Source: an uncultured Collinsella sp.
GTDB taxonomy: Bacteria; Actinomycetota; Coriobacteriia; Coriobacteriales; Coriobacteriaceae
NCBI GenBank assembly: GCA_958453935.1
Contig: CAUDZT010000009.1
Location: 1-43,384 of the forward strand
Direction of reading: 5' to 3'
DNA length: 43,384 nt
The notes under the pieces are model-generated. The model was not told the origin of the DNA and ran no database searches. It saw only the letters and a program-made list of their open reading frames with translations. How positions within the stretch are numbered: position 1 is the stretch's first letter; each line of letters opens with the position of its first letter. Both the position numbers and the translations under genes were made by a program. Positions 1 to 8,933 of this stretch are shown here, piece after piece.

Positions 1-56
1 CAATGTTGCCGTATCATAAGCCGTCGCAAACGTGAAAGAGAAAGAAGGAATCCCAT

Positions 57-1091
57 ATGCAACTGGCGAATATCGTACGCGAGCGCTGGAAGGGTGTCTT
101 GTTCTGCCTGATCATCGCTATCCCCGCGACGTTGCTCGGCAAACAAATTGAGGTGGTCGGCGGGCCGGTATTTGCCATCCTCTTTGGCATGGTCCTGGCG
201 CTCGTCTTTCCCAAGAATCGCCGCGAACAGCTCGCCGCCGGTGTCACCTATACGTCTAAAAAAGTCTTGCAGTACGCGGTTATCCTGCTTGGCTTTGGCA
301 TGAACCTCTCCCAGATTCTGTCCAAGGGCGCCCAGTCGTTGCCGATTATCGTGGCGACGATCTCGACCTCGCTTGTCATCGCCTTTGTGCTCTGCCGCGT
401 TATGAACGTGCCGAGCAAGATCGCGACGCTTGTGGGCGTGGGCTCGTCGATTTGCGGCGGTTCTGCCATCGCCGCGACCGCGCCCGTCATCGATGCCGAC
501 GATCGCGAGATTGCCCAGGCTATTTCGGTCATCTTCCTGTTTAACGTTATCGCGGCGCTCGTGTTTCCGACGCTCGGCGGTATGCTCGGGCTGACCAACG
601 AGGGCTTTGGCCTGTTTGCCGGCACCGCAATCAACGACACCTCGTCCGTAACGGCTGCGGCGAGCGCTTGGGACAGCATGCATCCCGGCGCCAATGTGCT
701 CGAGAGCGCCACGGTGGTCAAGCTCACCAGGACACTGGCCATTATTCCCATCACGTTGGTCCTCGCATGCTGGCAGATGCATCTGGCGCGCAAGGCCGGC
801 GGCGACGCCAAAAGCACGTTCTCGCTTAAACGCGCGTTTCCCATGTTTGTGCTGTTCTTTGTGCTGGCGAGCGTAATCACCACGGTGCTTCAGCTTCCCG
901 TGTCCATCACGGCGCCCATCAAGGAGCTGTCGAAGTTCTTTATCGTGATGGCCATGGCGGCTATTGGCTTTAATACCGATATCGTCGAGCTGGTCAAAAA
1001 GGGCGGCAAGCCCATCGCGCTGGGCTTTTGCTGCTGGATTGGCATTGCGTGCATGAGTTTGGGAATGCAGCACGTGCTGGGAATCTGGTAG
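57..1091 (+). CDS. YeiH/UPF0324 family putative sulfate exporter
   Basis: This 344-residue protein is almost entirely hydrophobic, with about ten membrane-spanning segments. It matches the YeiH (UPF0324, Cons_hypoth698) family by the early GGPVFAILFGMVLAL segment, the VGVGSSICGGSAIAATAPVI block near residues 120-140 and the GTAINDTSSVTAA block near residue 190. Family members are annotated as putative sulfate or small-anion exporters, but the substrate is not settled. The ATG at 57 is preceded by AAGGA at a suitable distance. The length is normal for the family. The next gene downstream encodes an odd regulator, separated by a hairpin, so co-transcription is uncertain. Confidence 0.88.
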   Translation: MQLANIVRERWKGVLFCLIIAIPATLLGKQIEVVGGPVFAILFGMVLALVFPKNRREQLAAGVTYTSKKVLQYAVILLGFGMNLSQILSKGAQSLPIIVATISTSLVIAFVLCRVMNVPSKIATLVGVGSSICGGSAIAATAPVIDADDREIAQAISVIFLFNVIAALVFPTLGGMLGLTNEGFGLFAGTAINDTSSVTAAASAWDSMHPGANVLESATVVKLTRTLAIIPITLVLACWQMHLARKAGGDAKSTFSLKRAFPMFVLFFVLASVITTVLQLPVSITAPIKELSKFFIVMAMAAIGFNTDIVELVKKGGKPIALGFCCWIGIACMSLGMQHVLGIW

Positions 1092-1143
1092 AGGAGTAGC
1101 TTATTTGCGTGCTGGTTGCTGGTGGGCGCAAGCTTGCGGTGGA

Positions 1144-1211
1144 GCGATAGGAGCTCTTGCGGGTATGGCTTGTCCGCAGGTTTATAAGTCCCGAAGAGCT
1201 CTTATCGCCCC
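1144..1211. terminator. Imperfect hairpin between yeiH-like gene and regulator
   Basis: An arm reading GCGATAGGAGCTCTTGCGGG near 1145 is mirrored by CCCGAAGAGCTCTTATCGC near 1191-1209, with one mismatch and one bulge. There is no T-run after it, so it may be an attenuator or an RNA stability hairpin rather than a simple terminator. Confidence 0.4.
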
Positions 1212-1357
1212 GCCAGGATGGCGATGCGGGGCAACACCTATACTCGCAGGACGGCGCTTTCTGCCCTATAGTGTTTGGTGAGCAATATCGTTCAATTTTG
1301 AAACACTCGGTCGTGCGACCGTCGGCGGTTGCACGTCGCCGCGGACAGGGGCAAATC

Positions 1358-2575
1358 ATGGATAGCGATGCCAAGCTGAACATCTTGACCGAGGCCCTGG
1401 CTGCTGCCGGGGCCTCGGCATTGGCAATCGATGCGCGTGGGGACGTCGCGATTTCGACCATGAATGACGCGGCGCTTGAGCGGGATGTGGCGGCTTTTGT
1501 CGCTGAGCGCCTCGACCGTATAGGAGACGGCGCGCGTCTGGTTATGGGGCGTGCGGGTACGCGCCTGAGCCTGACCGTTCGCCCCACCGACAAAGAAGGC
1601 GGGGGCCTTTGGGTCGTCGTGGTCCGCGAGGTACGCGGCGCCGCGGCACATGCGGGCATCGAGTGGCTCAACGCCGACGAAGTTGAGGCCCGCTACGAAT
1701 CGAGCGCGTACGGCATCGTTGAGGGGGCGGCCTCGGTAGCTGCGCCGGTCGCCGAGAGTTACGCGCGCGGCGTGCCCCTTATGCTCGAGGGCGAGCTGGG
1801 AGCGGGTCAGGTCGAGATCGCCAAGCGCCTCTATCTGGACGGTCCTTTTGCCGATCAACCCTTTGTTGCCGTTGCGCTCGATGAGCTTACCGATCGCGGT
1901 TGGCGCCACGTGCTCAAAAGCGCCGAATCGCCGTTGTTCCAAACGGGGCTGACACTTTGCATTGAGGGCTGGAACACGGTTGGCCCCCAGCGTCTCCGCG
2001 AGCTCGTTTCCACGATGGCCGACACCGCGTTGGCGACGCGCTGCCATGTGGTGCTGACGGCGAATGACATGCCGGGCGGCAGCGAAAGTGATCAAGCTGC
2101 CTTTGTGACTGAGCGCTTCGCCTGTGCGGTGAGCGTGGCGCCGGCAATCGCCGAGCAGGGAGCCGCGTCGACGAAGGTTGCGCGCTATTTGGAATATCTC
2201 GCTGATGCATTTGGGACGGCAGCGCCCACGTTGTCTGCCGCGGCGGCAAAGACGCTCGATGTTTACCGCTGGCCGCGCAATTATCTGCAGCTCCGCGAGG
2301 TCTCGGAACGACTGTATATATTGGTGGGGGCGGGCACGGTGGACCGCGCTGTGGCGGAGGAAGTGCTCGCCCAAGAGGACGTGATTAAGACCGCAACCTT
2401 TGGCGCCCCGACACTCGAAAGCGACCTGTATATCCTGCGACCGCTGGCCGATACCGAGCGAGATATCGCGCATCTGGTTGTAGATCATCTCCACGGCAAC
2501 CGGACCCGTGCGGCGGAGGTGCTGGGCGTAAGCCGAACAACGCTGTGGCGCTTGCTGAAGGACGATGACCGTTGA
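1358..2575 (+). CDS. Degenerate enhancer-binding-protein-like regulator with C-terminal Fis-type HTH
   Basis: This 405-residue protein ends in a Fis-type helix-turn-helix (GNRTRAAEVLGVSRTTLWRLL, final 25 residues). The centre resembles the AAA+ domain of sigma-54 activators: LEGELGAGQVEIAKRLYLDGPFADQPFVAV corresponds to the usual Walker A and following PF-VAVNC segment, and WPRNYLQLREVSERL to the usual WPGNVRELRN. The P-loop lysine is replaced by Q, no GAFTGA loop is seen and Walker B acids are poor. It therefore probably does not act as a sigma-54 remodelling ATPase and may bind DNA as an ordinary regulator. I chose the ATG at 1358 because the purine-rich CAGGGG lies upstream and the region before it looks non-coding. 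Its targets are unknown; the neighbouring exporter gene is a candidate. Confidence 0.7.
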   Translation: MDSDAKLNILTEALAAAGASALAIDARGDVAISTMNDAALERDVAAFVAERLDRIGDGARLVMGRAGTRLSLTVRPTDKEGGGLWVVVVREVRGAAAHAGIEWLNADEVEARYESSAYGIVEGAASVAAPVAESYARGVPLMLEGELGAGQVEIAKRLYLDGPFADQPFVAVALDELTDRGWRHVLKSAESPLFQTGLTLCIEGWNTVGPQRLRELVSTMADTALATRCHVVLTANDMPGGSESDQAAFVTERFACAVSVAPAIAEQGAASTKVARYLEYLADAFGTAAPTLSAAAAKTLDVYRWPRNYLQLREVSERLYILVGAGTVDRAVAEEVLAQEDVIKTATFGAPTLESDLYILRPLADTERDIAHLVVDHLHGNRTRAAEVLGVSRTTLWRLLKDDDR

Positions 2576-2659
2576 GCGAGGCGCCCGTGACCGCGCGCGA
2601 CGCGTGTGCTACAGTCCAAAGCGTTATTGTTTCGATTTGGTTACGGCGTGCGGGGGCGT

Positions 2660-3235
2660 ATGGCTGAGACTACAAAACCGAGCCGCAGAAGGCGGAGTGC
2701 CGCGCCGGTTAACCGACGCACAACATCGGTGACGTGGGGCAAACACGCCTCGGGGTTTGACGGCTCGTTCAAGCGCACTAAATACGGCTATCCTTCGACA
2801 GGTGCTCGCTTGGCAATGCAGGCAGAGTCCTCGCTGTGGGGCCGCAAACGCGTGGTGGGCTCAAAGCTCAAGCACGACGGCACGCTCGGCTACATCAGCC
2901 GCGGGGCGGCTCGCCGCAGTGGGCTCAATCCTGCTGGTTGGCATCGTTATGTGCCGATCGCGGTCGTCGTTGCAGTGATCGTCATCGCACTCGCTGCGCT
3001 TGGCTACGCCGGCGGTGGCGCCAACTTGGACGCGGTGTTTAAATCGCCCGAGCTCGCGCACGCAGGCACAGAAGTTGTCGAGGGCGCTCAGACCCAGACG
3101 GGCGTCGCGCCCCAGCGCGGCATGGTCGCGGCAGCCTCCACCATCGCCGACGCTCAAAAGGACGAGGGCGAACAGGGCGACGGCGCCGAAACGACCCACA
3201 CGAACGAAACGACGACAACTCCATCGGCAAGATAA
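2660..3235 (+). CDS. Hypothetical single-pass membrane protein
   Basis: This 191-residue protein is not recognised. The N-terminal half is basic and Arg/Lys-rich (SRRRRS near residue 10, many Arg/Lys up to about 105). One clear membrane segment follows (VPIAVVVAVIVIALAALGYAGG, about residues 98-120), and then an acidic, Thr/Glu-rich tail. By the positive-inside rule the basic part should be cytoplasmic and the tail outside. The start at the ATG of 2660 follows GGGGG and gives MAETTKPS. No enzymatic motif is visible. Confidence 0.6.
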   Translation: MAETTKPSRRRRSAAPVNRRTTSVTWGKHASGFDGSFKRTKYGYPSTGARLAMQAESSLWGRKRVVGSKLKHDGTLGYISRGAARRSGLNPAGWHRYVPIAVVVAVIVIALAALGYAGGGANLDAVFKSPELAHAGTEVVEGAQTQTGVAPQRGMVAAASTIADAQKDEGEQGDGAETTHTNETTTTPSAR

Positions 3236-3244
3236 GTTGCGAGT

Positions 3245-3283
3245 GGGGTGGCTAAAATAGCCTCGTCCCAAATTAGCTACCCC
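3245..3283. terminator. Hairpin carrying a solo copy of a repeat end
   Basis: GGGGTGGCTAA (3245-3255) pairs with TTAGCTACCCC (3273-3283) with one wobble. It lies between two convergent genes and could terminate either. The loop side contains CGTCCCAAATTAGCT (3264-3278), a 15-mer identical to 15990-16004 in the composite repeat region. Confidence 0.5.
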
Positions 3284-3298
3284 TATGACGCTCTTGGG

Positions 3299-3820
3299 TT
3301 ACCTTACGTAGACGACGTTGTCGCGGCGGGGTTTGGGCTCGGGTAGCGTGTCCTCGGCATAGCCCAGAATGCAGTGACCGACACCGCGCAGGCTGCCGTC
3401 GGCGGGCAGGCTCCAGCTGGCCAGCAGCTCCAGGCCCTCGGGCGAGTCAAAGACCTCATGCGCGCGGTGAATCCAGCATGAATCGACACCCAGTGCATAG
3501 GCGGCGTTGAGCAAGTTGCCCATGGCGAGCGAGCCGTCTTCCAGATGCGTGGGCACGTTGCGGTCGACCAGTACCACCACAACCGTTTTGGCTCCGTAGA
3601 AGGGGTCGCCGTTGCTACCCATGACTTGGGCGTTAAGCTGCGAGAGACGCTCGACGGTCGCGGGATCGGTGACGGCGACAAACGTCACCGGCTGGCGGCC
3701 CATGCCGCTCGGTGCATATTGGCCGGCTTCGATAATACGTGCAAGCTTTTCGGCCTCGACGGGACGATCGCTGTATTTGCGGCAGCTGCGGCGGTGAATG
3801 AGCGCTTCGATAGTCTCCAT
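3299..3820 (-). CDS. Nitroreductase family protein
   Basis: This 173-residue protein is an FMN-dependent oxidoreductase of the nitroreductase fold. It starts METIEALIHRRSCRKYSDRPV, with the RRS-RKY FMN-phosphate-contacting motif, then IIEAGQYAPSGMGRQPVTFV. A glycine-rich turn (SWSLPADGSLRGVGHCILGYAED) near the C-terminus is typical. The ATG at 3820 has a perfect AGGAGGC site just upstream, so the longer open frame to 3916 is not used. Substrate cannot be read from sequence. It is convergent with the upstream membrane-protein gene and divergent from the next small gene. Confidence 0.85.
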   Translation of the reverse strand: METIEALIHRRSCRKYSDRPVEAEKLARIIEAGQYAPSGMGRQPVTFVAVTDPATVERLSQLNAQVMGSNGDPFYGAKTVVVVLVDRNVPTHLEDGSLAMGNLLNAAYALGVDSCWIHRAHEVFDSPEGLELLASWSLPADGSLRGVGHCILGYAEDTLPEPKPRRDNVVYVR

Positions 3821-4115
3821 GGTGCCTCCTTGTAGTGGCGTTGCAGATGCCCCGTTCATACCCGTCGGGCTCAAACGATAGACGGTCAATTGCCCGGCCA
3901 AAAGGATAGATTCCAATTGGGAAAGTAGGTTTGCATAAAAGTACCTTCAGAATGTGACAAACAAATGGGATGGTTAAACGTTTTATCCCGTCTACCCTGC
4001 GGTTTTTTACCACTTGCCTAAATGACGAACGTATAACCTCTGATAAAGGTTTTACTAAAGGAGTGCCAACGTTTATCAATGCGCCGTGGTGGCGCCGGGC
4101 CAGGAGGTAACTATC

Positions 4116-4406
4116 ATGTTCCAGGCTGGAGATGTCGTCGAGACCGACTTCGAAGGATTTCTGAAGCTGCTGCGTTCCAAGACGCGCGCTTTCGTGTCGA
4201 TCAACGATCACGAGTACTACATCACGCACACCGATGGCTACTGGCGTGTTCAGGATTGCGAGGCCCTCAACGATAAGGGCCACTTTACTGACTGCTCCGA
4301 GCTGGTCAACACGGTCTGCGAGGTTGTTGAGCTGCCTTGGATTTGCGGCAAGAGCCTGCATGACAGCTTTGCGGGCGCTACGGTCTACGAGGCCGTCGCT
4401 GCCTAA
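4116..4406 (+). CDS. Small conserved-looking hypothetical protein
   Basis: This 96-residue soluble protein begins MFQAGDVVETDFEGFLKLLRS and has five cysteines scattered through DCEALND, DCSELVNTVCEVVELPWICGKS. It has no signal peptide or membrane segment. The ATG at 4116 has an ideal AGGAGGT site at 4102-4108, which suggests strong translation. A strong terminator follows at 4433, so it is probably a single-gene transcript. I do not recognise the family. Confidence 0.7.
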   Translation: MFQAGDVVETDFEGFLKLLRSKTRAFVSINDHEYYITHTDGYWRVQDCEALNDKGHFTDCSELVNTVCEVVELPWICGKSLHDSFAGATVYEAVAA

Positions 4407-4432
4407 CAGGCAATAAAACCCGATTTTCACGT

Positions 4433-4468
4433 GACCGCTGGCGCCGCCCCCGCGCCGGCGGTCTTTTT
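4433..4468 (+). terminator. Rho-independent terminator after small gene
   Basis: GACCGCTGGCGC and GCGCCGGCGGTC form a 12-bp stem with one wobble, followed by TCTTTTT. Confidence 0.85.
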
Positions 4469-4511
4469 CTGCCGATAGGCCATAAAAGTGCACGCGTTTG
4501 CGGAGAGCCTG

Positions 4512-4571
4512 TTGACGATAGTCAAAACTCGGACTAATCTAGAGACACAAAATTGGTCAAAAATCGGACAA
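4512..4571 (+). promoter_or_regulatory. marR-ABC operon promoter with two direct operator-like repeats
   Basis: TTGACG (4512-4517), a 17-bp spacer and TAATCT (4535-4540) form a good vegetative promoter. The spacer carries GTCAAAACTCGGACTA (4521-4536), repeated as GTCAAAAATCGGACAA at 4556-4571, exactly 35 bp further on. One copy covers the spacer and -10 region, and the other lies just after the expected transcription start. This fits autorepression by the MarR protein encoded immediately downstream (inference). Confidence 0.65.
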
Positions 4572-4587
4572 TCGAATGGTGGGATAG

Positions 4588-5088
4588 ATGAATAGTGCGG
4601 TTGCGTTGGTCGACTTCGACCGATTGCTCAATGGACTCGACCATATCTATTCGGAGTTCTCGCGCGCCTGCGGCCTTTCGGACTGCGCTTACTGGATGCT
4701 CGTCGATACCAGCACGGCGGGCGGCAGTATTGCCGTAAGCCGTCTGACAAGCGAATGGTTCTACAGCAAGCAGACCATCAACTCGGCAATTAAAACCTTG
4801 ACGGCGCGGGGCTTCGCAACGTTGGAGTTTGCCGAAGGCAGTCGTAAGAACAAGGTTGTGAGCCTGACCGAAGAGGGCAGGCGATTTGCCGAGCGTTATG
4901 CGCTGCCGGCACTCAAGGCCGAGCAGCGAGCCTTTGGCGCGCTTGAGCCATGTGAGCAGCGCGAGATTATGCGCTTGATCGGCAAATTCTCTCAGGTGCT
5001 CGGCGATGAGTGCGATGCCTTTAAGCAGCATATCGCTGCCGAGAGCCAAGCCGAGAATCAAGGTGAGGGGGAGTCGTGCGACTCTTAA
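4588..5088 (+). CDS. MarR family transcriptional regulator
   Basis: This 166-residue winged-helix protein reads GSIAVSRLTSEWFYSKQTINSAIKTLTARGFATLEFAEGSRKNKVVSLTEEGRRFAER, a standard MarR recognition helix and beta wing. Helical dimerisation segments flank it. The gene overlaps the following ABC exporter gene by 13 bases, so the two are co-translated. The arrangement is that of a local repressor released by a substrate of the pump. The start ATG at 4588 is preceded by TGGGAT, a modest ribosome site. Paired direct repeats in the promoter are plausible operators. Confidence 0.88.
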   Translation: MNSAVALVDFDRLLNGLDHIYSEFSRACGLSDCAYWMLVDTSTAGGSIAVSRLTSEWFYSKQTINSAIKTLTARGFATLEFAEGSRKNKVVSLTEEGRRFAERYALPALKAEQRAFGALEPCEQREIMRLIGKFSQVLGDECDAFKQHIAAESQAENQGEGESCDS

Positions 5089-6812
5089 TGAGGTTTATGA
5101 AGCCGTATCGCAGGCTTGTCGCGGTGACGTTGTTGGTGCTGCTAATCGACAACGTCGGTACGCTGTTGGTTCCCACGATGCTGGCGAACATGGTCAACAC
5201 CGGTATCACCACGGGCGATGTCGACTACATCCTGCGCAACGGCCTCTACATGCTTATCGCGACCGGCATGGCCAGCGGCGGCGCGGTGCTGGGCTGCTAC
5301 CTTTCGGCCCGTCTGGCGGCCAATGTGGCCTGCGACATCCGCAACGCCGTCTACGATAAGTCGCTCGAGCTGTCCGCCAGCGACTTTGAGCGCTTTGGCA
5401 CGGGCTCGATGATCACGCGCTCGCTCAACGACATCAACGTGATCCAGCAAGCGATCCTGCAGACGATTCAGCTGGTGCTGCCGGTACCGTTCTTGGCCGT
5501 GGCGGGCATCATCTTTGCTTGGCTCATCGATCCGGCCATGGGCATGCTTCTGGGCGTAGTCGTTGCGATTGTGCTGGTGGCGGCGGTCTTTACGGTTGCC
5601 AACGCGGCTCCGATTTTTATGCGCCTGCAGAGCTTTATCGACCGCATGAACGTGGTGCTGCGCGAAAACATCGTGGGCGTGCGCGTCATCCGTGCGTTTA
5701 ACAAGGAGCGCCATGAGGAGCGGCGCCTGGACGAGGTGTTTAGCGATTACGCCGCCAACGCCATCAAAGTCAACCATCTGTTTGTGGGCCTCGACAGCTC
5801 CACCTTCTTTTTGATGAACATCGCAGAGGTGGCGGTACTGTGGGTGGGCGGCAACCGCGTGGGCGCCCACGCCATGCAGATCGCGAGCATCTCGGCGGTG
5901 CTGGAGTACGCGCTTCTGATCCTGTTCTTTGTGATGATGGCGCAGATGGTGGTGCTGACGCTTCCGCGCGCCGCGGCGTGCCTCAACCGTGCACAACAGG
6001 TGCTTCAGATTGAGCCGAGCATCGTCGATGGCGAGCGTACGCTCGATGCGGCCGCGCCCGACTCAAAGGACGGGGCCGATGCAGTCGCCGTGTTCGATCA
6101 CATGTCGTTTCGCTTTGACGACGCCGACGAGGACACGCTGTGCAATTTGAACTTTACTTGTCGACGCGGTCAGACGACCGCGATTGTGGGCTCGACGGGC
6201 TCGGGCAAGTCGACGGTGGCCAAGCTCCTACTGCGCTTCCACGATGCCACCAAGGGCGCCATTCGCCTGGACGGCGTCGATCTGCGCGAGCTTTCGCAAG
6301 GTGAGATTCGCGGGCGCATTGCCTATGTGCCGCAAAAGGCATGGCTGTTCTCGGGCACCGTGGCAAGCAATCTGCGCTTTGGTAACGAGGGCGCGACCGA
6401 GGCCGACATGCTTCATGCGCTCCAGGTTGCCCAGAGCACCTTTGTGCTCGATCAGCCGCAGGGGCTCGATACCCCGGTGGCGCAGGGCGGCACGAACTTC
6501 TCGGGTGGTCAGCGCCAGCGCCTGGCGATTGCCCGCGCCCTCATGAAGCATGCCGATCTGTATATCTTCGACGACAGTTTTTCGGCCCTGGACTTTAAGA
6601 CTGATGCCGCCCTGCGCCATGCGTTGCAAGACGAGACGCGTGACGCTGCGGTGCTCATCATCGCGCAGCGCATCTCGACGATCTTGCATGCCGACCAGAT
6701 CGTAGTGCTCAAGGACGGCGAGGTCGCGGGCCTAGGCACGCACGACGAGCTCATGGAAACCTGCGAGGTGTACCGTGCTATCGCGGAATCGCAGATGAAG
6801 GGAGGTGAGTAG
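5076..6812 (+). CDS. Heterodimeric ABC exporter, subunit with degenerate catalytic residue
   Basis: This 578-residue half-transporter has a six-helix membrane domain (to about residue 310) followed by a nucleotide-binding domain. Walker A is GSTGSGKST near residue 372 and the signature FSGGQRQR near 475. Walker B reads LYIFDDSFSALD, with Asp500 where the catalytic Glu normally sits. That substitution marks the non-catalytic site subunit of heterodimeric exporters such as LmrCD, BmrCD or TM287/288. The start is a GTG at 5076 after GGTGAGGGGG, inside the end of marR. The partner gene begins one base after its stop. Drug or lipid export under MarR control is the likely role. Confidence 0.9.
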   Translation: MRLLMRFMKPYRRLVAVTLLVLLIDNVGTLLVPTMLANMVNTGITTGDVDYILRNGLYMLIATGMASGGAVLGCYLSARLAANVACDIRNAVYDKSLELSASDFERFGTGSMITRSLNDINVIQQAILQTIQLVLPVPFLAVAGIIFAWLIDPAMGMLLGVVVAIVLVAAVFTVANAAPIFMRLQSFIDRMNVVLRENIVGVRVIRAFNKERHEERRLDEVFSDYAANAIKVNHLFVGLDSSTFFLMNIAEVAVLWVGGNRVGAHAMQIASISAVLEYALLILFFVMMAQMVVLTLPRAAACLNRAQQVLQIEPSIVDGERTLDAAAPDSKDGADAVAVFDHMSFRFDDADEDTLCNLNFTCRRGQTTAIVGSTGSGKSTVAKLLLRFHDATKGAIRLDGVDLRELSQGEIRGRIAYVPQKAWLFSGTVASNLRFGNEGATEADMLHALQVAQSTFVLDQPQGLDTPVAQGGTNFSGGQRQRLAIARALMKHADLYIFDDSFSALDFKTDAALRHALQDETRDAAVLIIAQRISTILHADQIVVLKDGEVAGLGTHDELMETCEVYRAIAESQMKGGE

Positions 6813-6813
6813 C

Positions 6814-8820
6814 ATGACCGGGGAGCTCAAGAAGCAGGGCGGCGTTGATGATGCCGCTGCCGCGGGGCTGGTTGAGGAAACGGCTGCCGCGGTACCCGAG
6901 CTGGATGACGCCGCCAAGGCAGCGGCGGAGCGCGAGGCTCGCCGCCAAGCGCTGTACGAGGAAAACGAGCGTGCCGAGGACGAACGTGCCCGTGCCGAGG
7001 CAGAACGTATGCGCGACGTGGACGACGAAGACGAGGACGAGACGCCCCGGGATACCTGGGCGACGGTGCGCCGCTTGTGGGGCGAGGCCGCCGGCGACCA
7101 TTGGCGCTTTTACATCGTGTTTGCGAGCATCGTGTTCTACGTCATCTTTAACACCGCCGCGCCGGCGTACAGCGCTCACGTCATCGACGAGCTGTGGGGG
7201 CATATGCAGGTGGCGTTTGCCAACGGAACCACCTTCAACATCACCTGGGAGAACTGCGGCAAGACCATCTTCGTCTACTTTATGATCTGGACTGCCGCTG
7301 CCTCGTTCTATGCGCTCCAGAGCTTTTTGATGTCGAGCGTGGCCGAACGCCTCAACCTGCGTCTACGCAACCGCATCGCACAAAAGCTCAATCGTCTGCC
7401 GCTTGCCTTCTTTGACGCGCATCGTCCCGGTGAGGTCGTCAGCCGTGCGACCAACGACTTGGACAAGATGTCCGAGAGCATGCAGCGCGGATTGCTGCAG
7501 CTGCTTGTGTCGATCGGCACCGTGACGGGTGCCATCATCATGATGTTCGTCTATAGCGTTAAGCTCACGCTCGTCTTTTTGGGCTTCACGGCCCTGTCGC
7601 TGCTGGTGACCAAAGTGGTTTCGCGCCGCACGCATGATGTAACGGGCGAACGCCAGGAGTGGGTGTCCAAGATTACGAGCGCGGTCGAGGAGGGCTACTC
7701 GGGCCGTCTGGTGATTCGCGCGTTCAACCGCGAGCGCCAGAGTTCTGCCGAGGTACACGAGGCCTCGGGCGAGCTGGCGCGTGTGAGCGTCAAGGCCGAC
7801 TTTATGATTAACGCTGTGGGCCCCGCGGTTCGCTTTATCGGTCGTCTGGCGCAGATCGTGATCGCGCTCGTGGGCTGCAACATGCTGGTGGCCGGTCAGA
7901 TGACTGTCGGCGTGTTCCAGGCGTTCTTCCAGTTTATCTACGAGGCGTCCGAGCCCATGACGCAGCTCTCGTTTACCTTCAACTCGCTGCAGAGCGCGCT
8001 GGCGAGTGCGGAGCGCGTGTTCGACCTGCTCGATGAGCCCGAGATGGAGGCCGATCCGCAGCCGGGCGAGGCCGCCAAGCTGCCGGGTCGCGTGGAGGGC
8101 CGCGTCTCCTTTGAGCACGTGCGCTTTGGTTATTCGCCCGACAAGCCGCTCATGCGCGACGTGTCGTTTACCGCCGAGCCGGGCCAGAAGATTGCCGTGG
8201 TGGGAACCACGGGCGCAGGCAAGACGACGCTCATCAACCTGCTCATGCGCTTTTACGAGATCGACGGCGGCCGCATTACGCTTGACGGTGTGGATACGCG
8301 CCTCATGGATCGCGGTGAGCTACGTCAGCAGTTTGGCATGGTGCTGCAGGACGCCTGGCTGTTCGACGGCACGATTGCCGAAAACATCGCCTACGGCTGC
8401 CCCGAGGCAACGCGCGATGAGATCGTGGCTGCCGCCCGCGCCGCGCAGGTCGACTTCTTTGTGCGCACCATGCCGCAGGGCTACGACACGCGCGTGGCCA
8501 ATGATGCCGAAAGCATCAGCCAGGGCCAGCGTCAGCTGCTGACCATTGCGCGCGTGCTGCTCAACAACCCGGCGATTCTCATTCTGGATGAGGCGACCTC
8601 AAGCGTGGATACGCGCACCGAGCTTGCCATCGGCCGTGCCATGGACGCGCTCATGCATGGGCGCACAAGCTTTGTGATCGCGCATCGCCTGTCGACGATC
8701 GTGGACGCCGACCTGATCTTGGTCATGGATCACGGCAACATTATCGAGCAAGGCACGCATAAGGAACTGCTGGCTGCCGAGGGTGCTTACGCCGACCTCT
8801 ATCTGAGTCAGTTCGCATAA
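6814..8820 (+). CDS. Heterodimeric ABC exporter, catalytic-Glu subunit
   Basis: This 668-residue half-transporter begins with a charged, Ala/Glu/Arg-rich cytoplasmic extension of about 80 residues, ahead of the membrane domain (first helix near DHWRFYIVFASIVFYVIF). The nucleotide-binding domain has Walker A GTTGAGKTT (from residue 464) and the canonical Walker B LILDEATSS with Glu593. Its signature is SISQGQRQ instead of SGGQ. Together with the previous subunit this gives one intact composite site (this Walker B plus the partner's SGGQ) and one degenerate site. The ATG at 6814 is preferred over an in-frame GTG at 6805 because GGAGGTGA ends at 6808. Confidence 0.9.
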   Translation: MTGELKKQGGVDDAAAAGLVEETAAAVPELDDAAKAAAEREARRQALYEENERAEDERARAEAERMRDVDDEDEDETPRDTWATVRRLWGEAAGDHWRFYIVFASIVFYVIFNTAAPAYSAHVIDELWGHMQVAFANGTTFNITWENCGKTIFVYFMIWTAAASFYALQSFLMSSVAERLNLRLRNRIAQKLNRLPLAFFDAHRPGEVVSRATNDLDKMSESMQRGLLQLLVSIGTVTGAIIMMFVYSVKLTLVFLGFTALSLLVTKVVSRRTHDVTGERQEWVSKITSAVEEGYSGRLVIRAFNRERQSSAEVHEASGELARVSVKADFMINAVGPAVRFIGRLAQIVIALVGCNMLVAGQMTVGVFQAFFQFIYEASEPMTQLSFTFNSLQSALASAERVFDLLDEPEMEADPQPGEAAKLPGRVEGRVSFEHVRFGYSPDKPLMRDVSFTAEPGQKIAVVGTTGAGKTTLINLLMRFYEIDGGRITLDGVDTRLMDRGELRQQFGMVLQDAWLFDGTIAENIAYGCPEATRDEIVAAARAAQVDFFVRTMPQGYDTRVANDAESISQGQRQLLTIARVLLNNPAILILDEATSSVDTRTELAIGRAMDALMHGRTSFVIAHRLSTIVDADLILVMDHGNIIEQGTHKELLAAEGAYADLYLSQFA

Positions 8821-8851
8821 TGTGACAAAGGGACAGTCCCGCATGTCACAT
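8820..8851. repeat. TGTGACA palindrome, copy 1
   Basis: TGTGACAAAGGGAC and GTCCCGCATGTCACA form an interrupted palindrome directly after the ABC operon stop codon. A closely related, more perfect palindrome occurs at 37186-37218, so this is a dispersed extragenic palindrome family. Confidence 0.7.
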
Positions 8852-8856
8852 CAAAA

Positions 8857-8897
8857 AGAAAGGCGCGCCGGGGATGGATTCCCTGGCGAGCCTTTTG
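8857..8897. terminator. Terminator between convergent ABC operon and cysE
   Basis: AAAGGCGCGCCGGGG pairs with CCCTGGCGAGCCTTTT around an ATGGATT loop. A-rich and T-rich flanks on the two sides allow it to work in both directions between convergent genes. Confidence 0.75.
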
Positions 8898-8933
8898 CGT
8901 CGGTGCCGATGTTGTTTTGTGCCGCTCGCGTTC

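Noticed and set aside
248..883. Long antisense open frames opposite real genes, for example here, 1292-2494, 13526-15535, 19828-21411, 30187-32145 and 33883-35607
   Set aside because: They are shadows of GC-rich genes: translations are low-complexity or His/Arg-rich, lack family motifs and starts, and lie opposite well-supported proteins.
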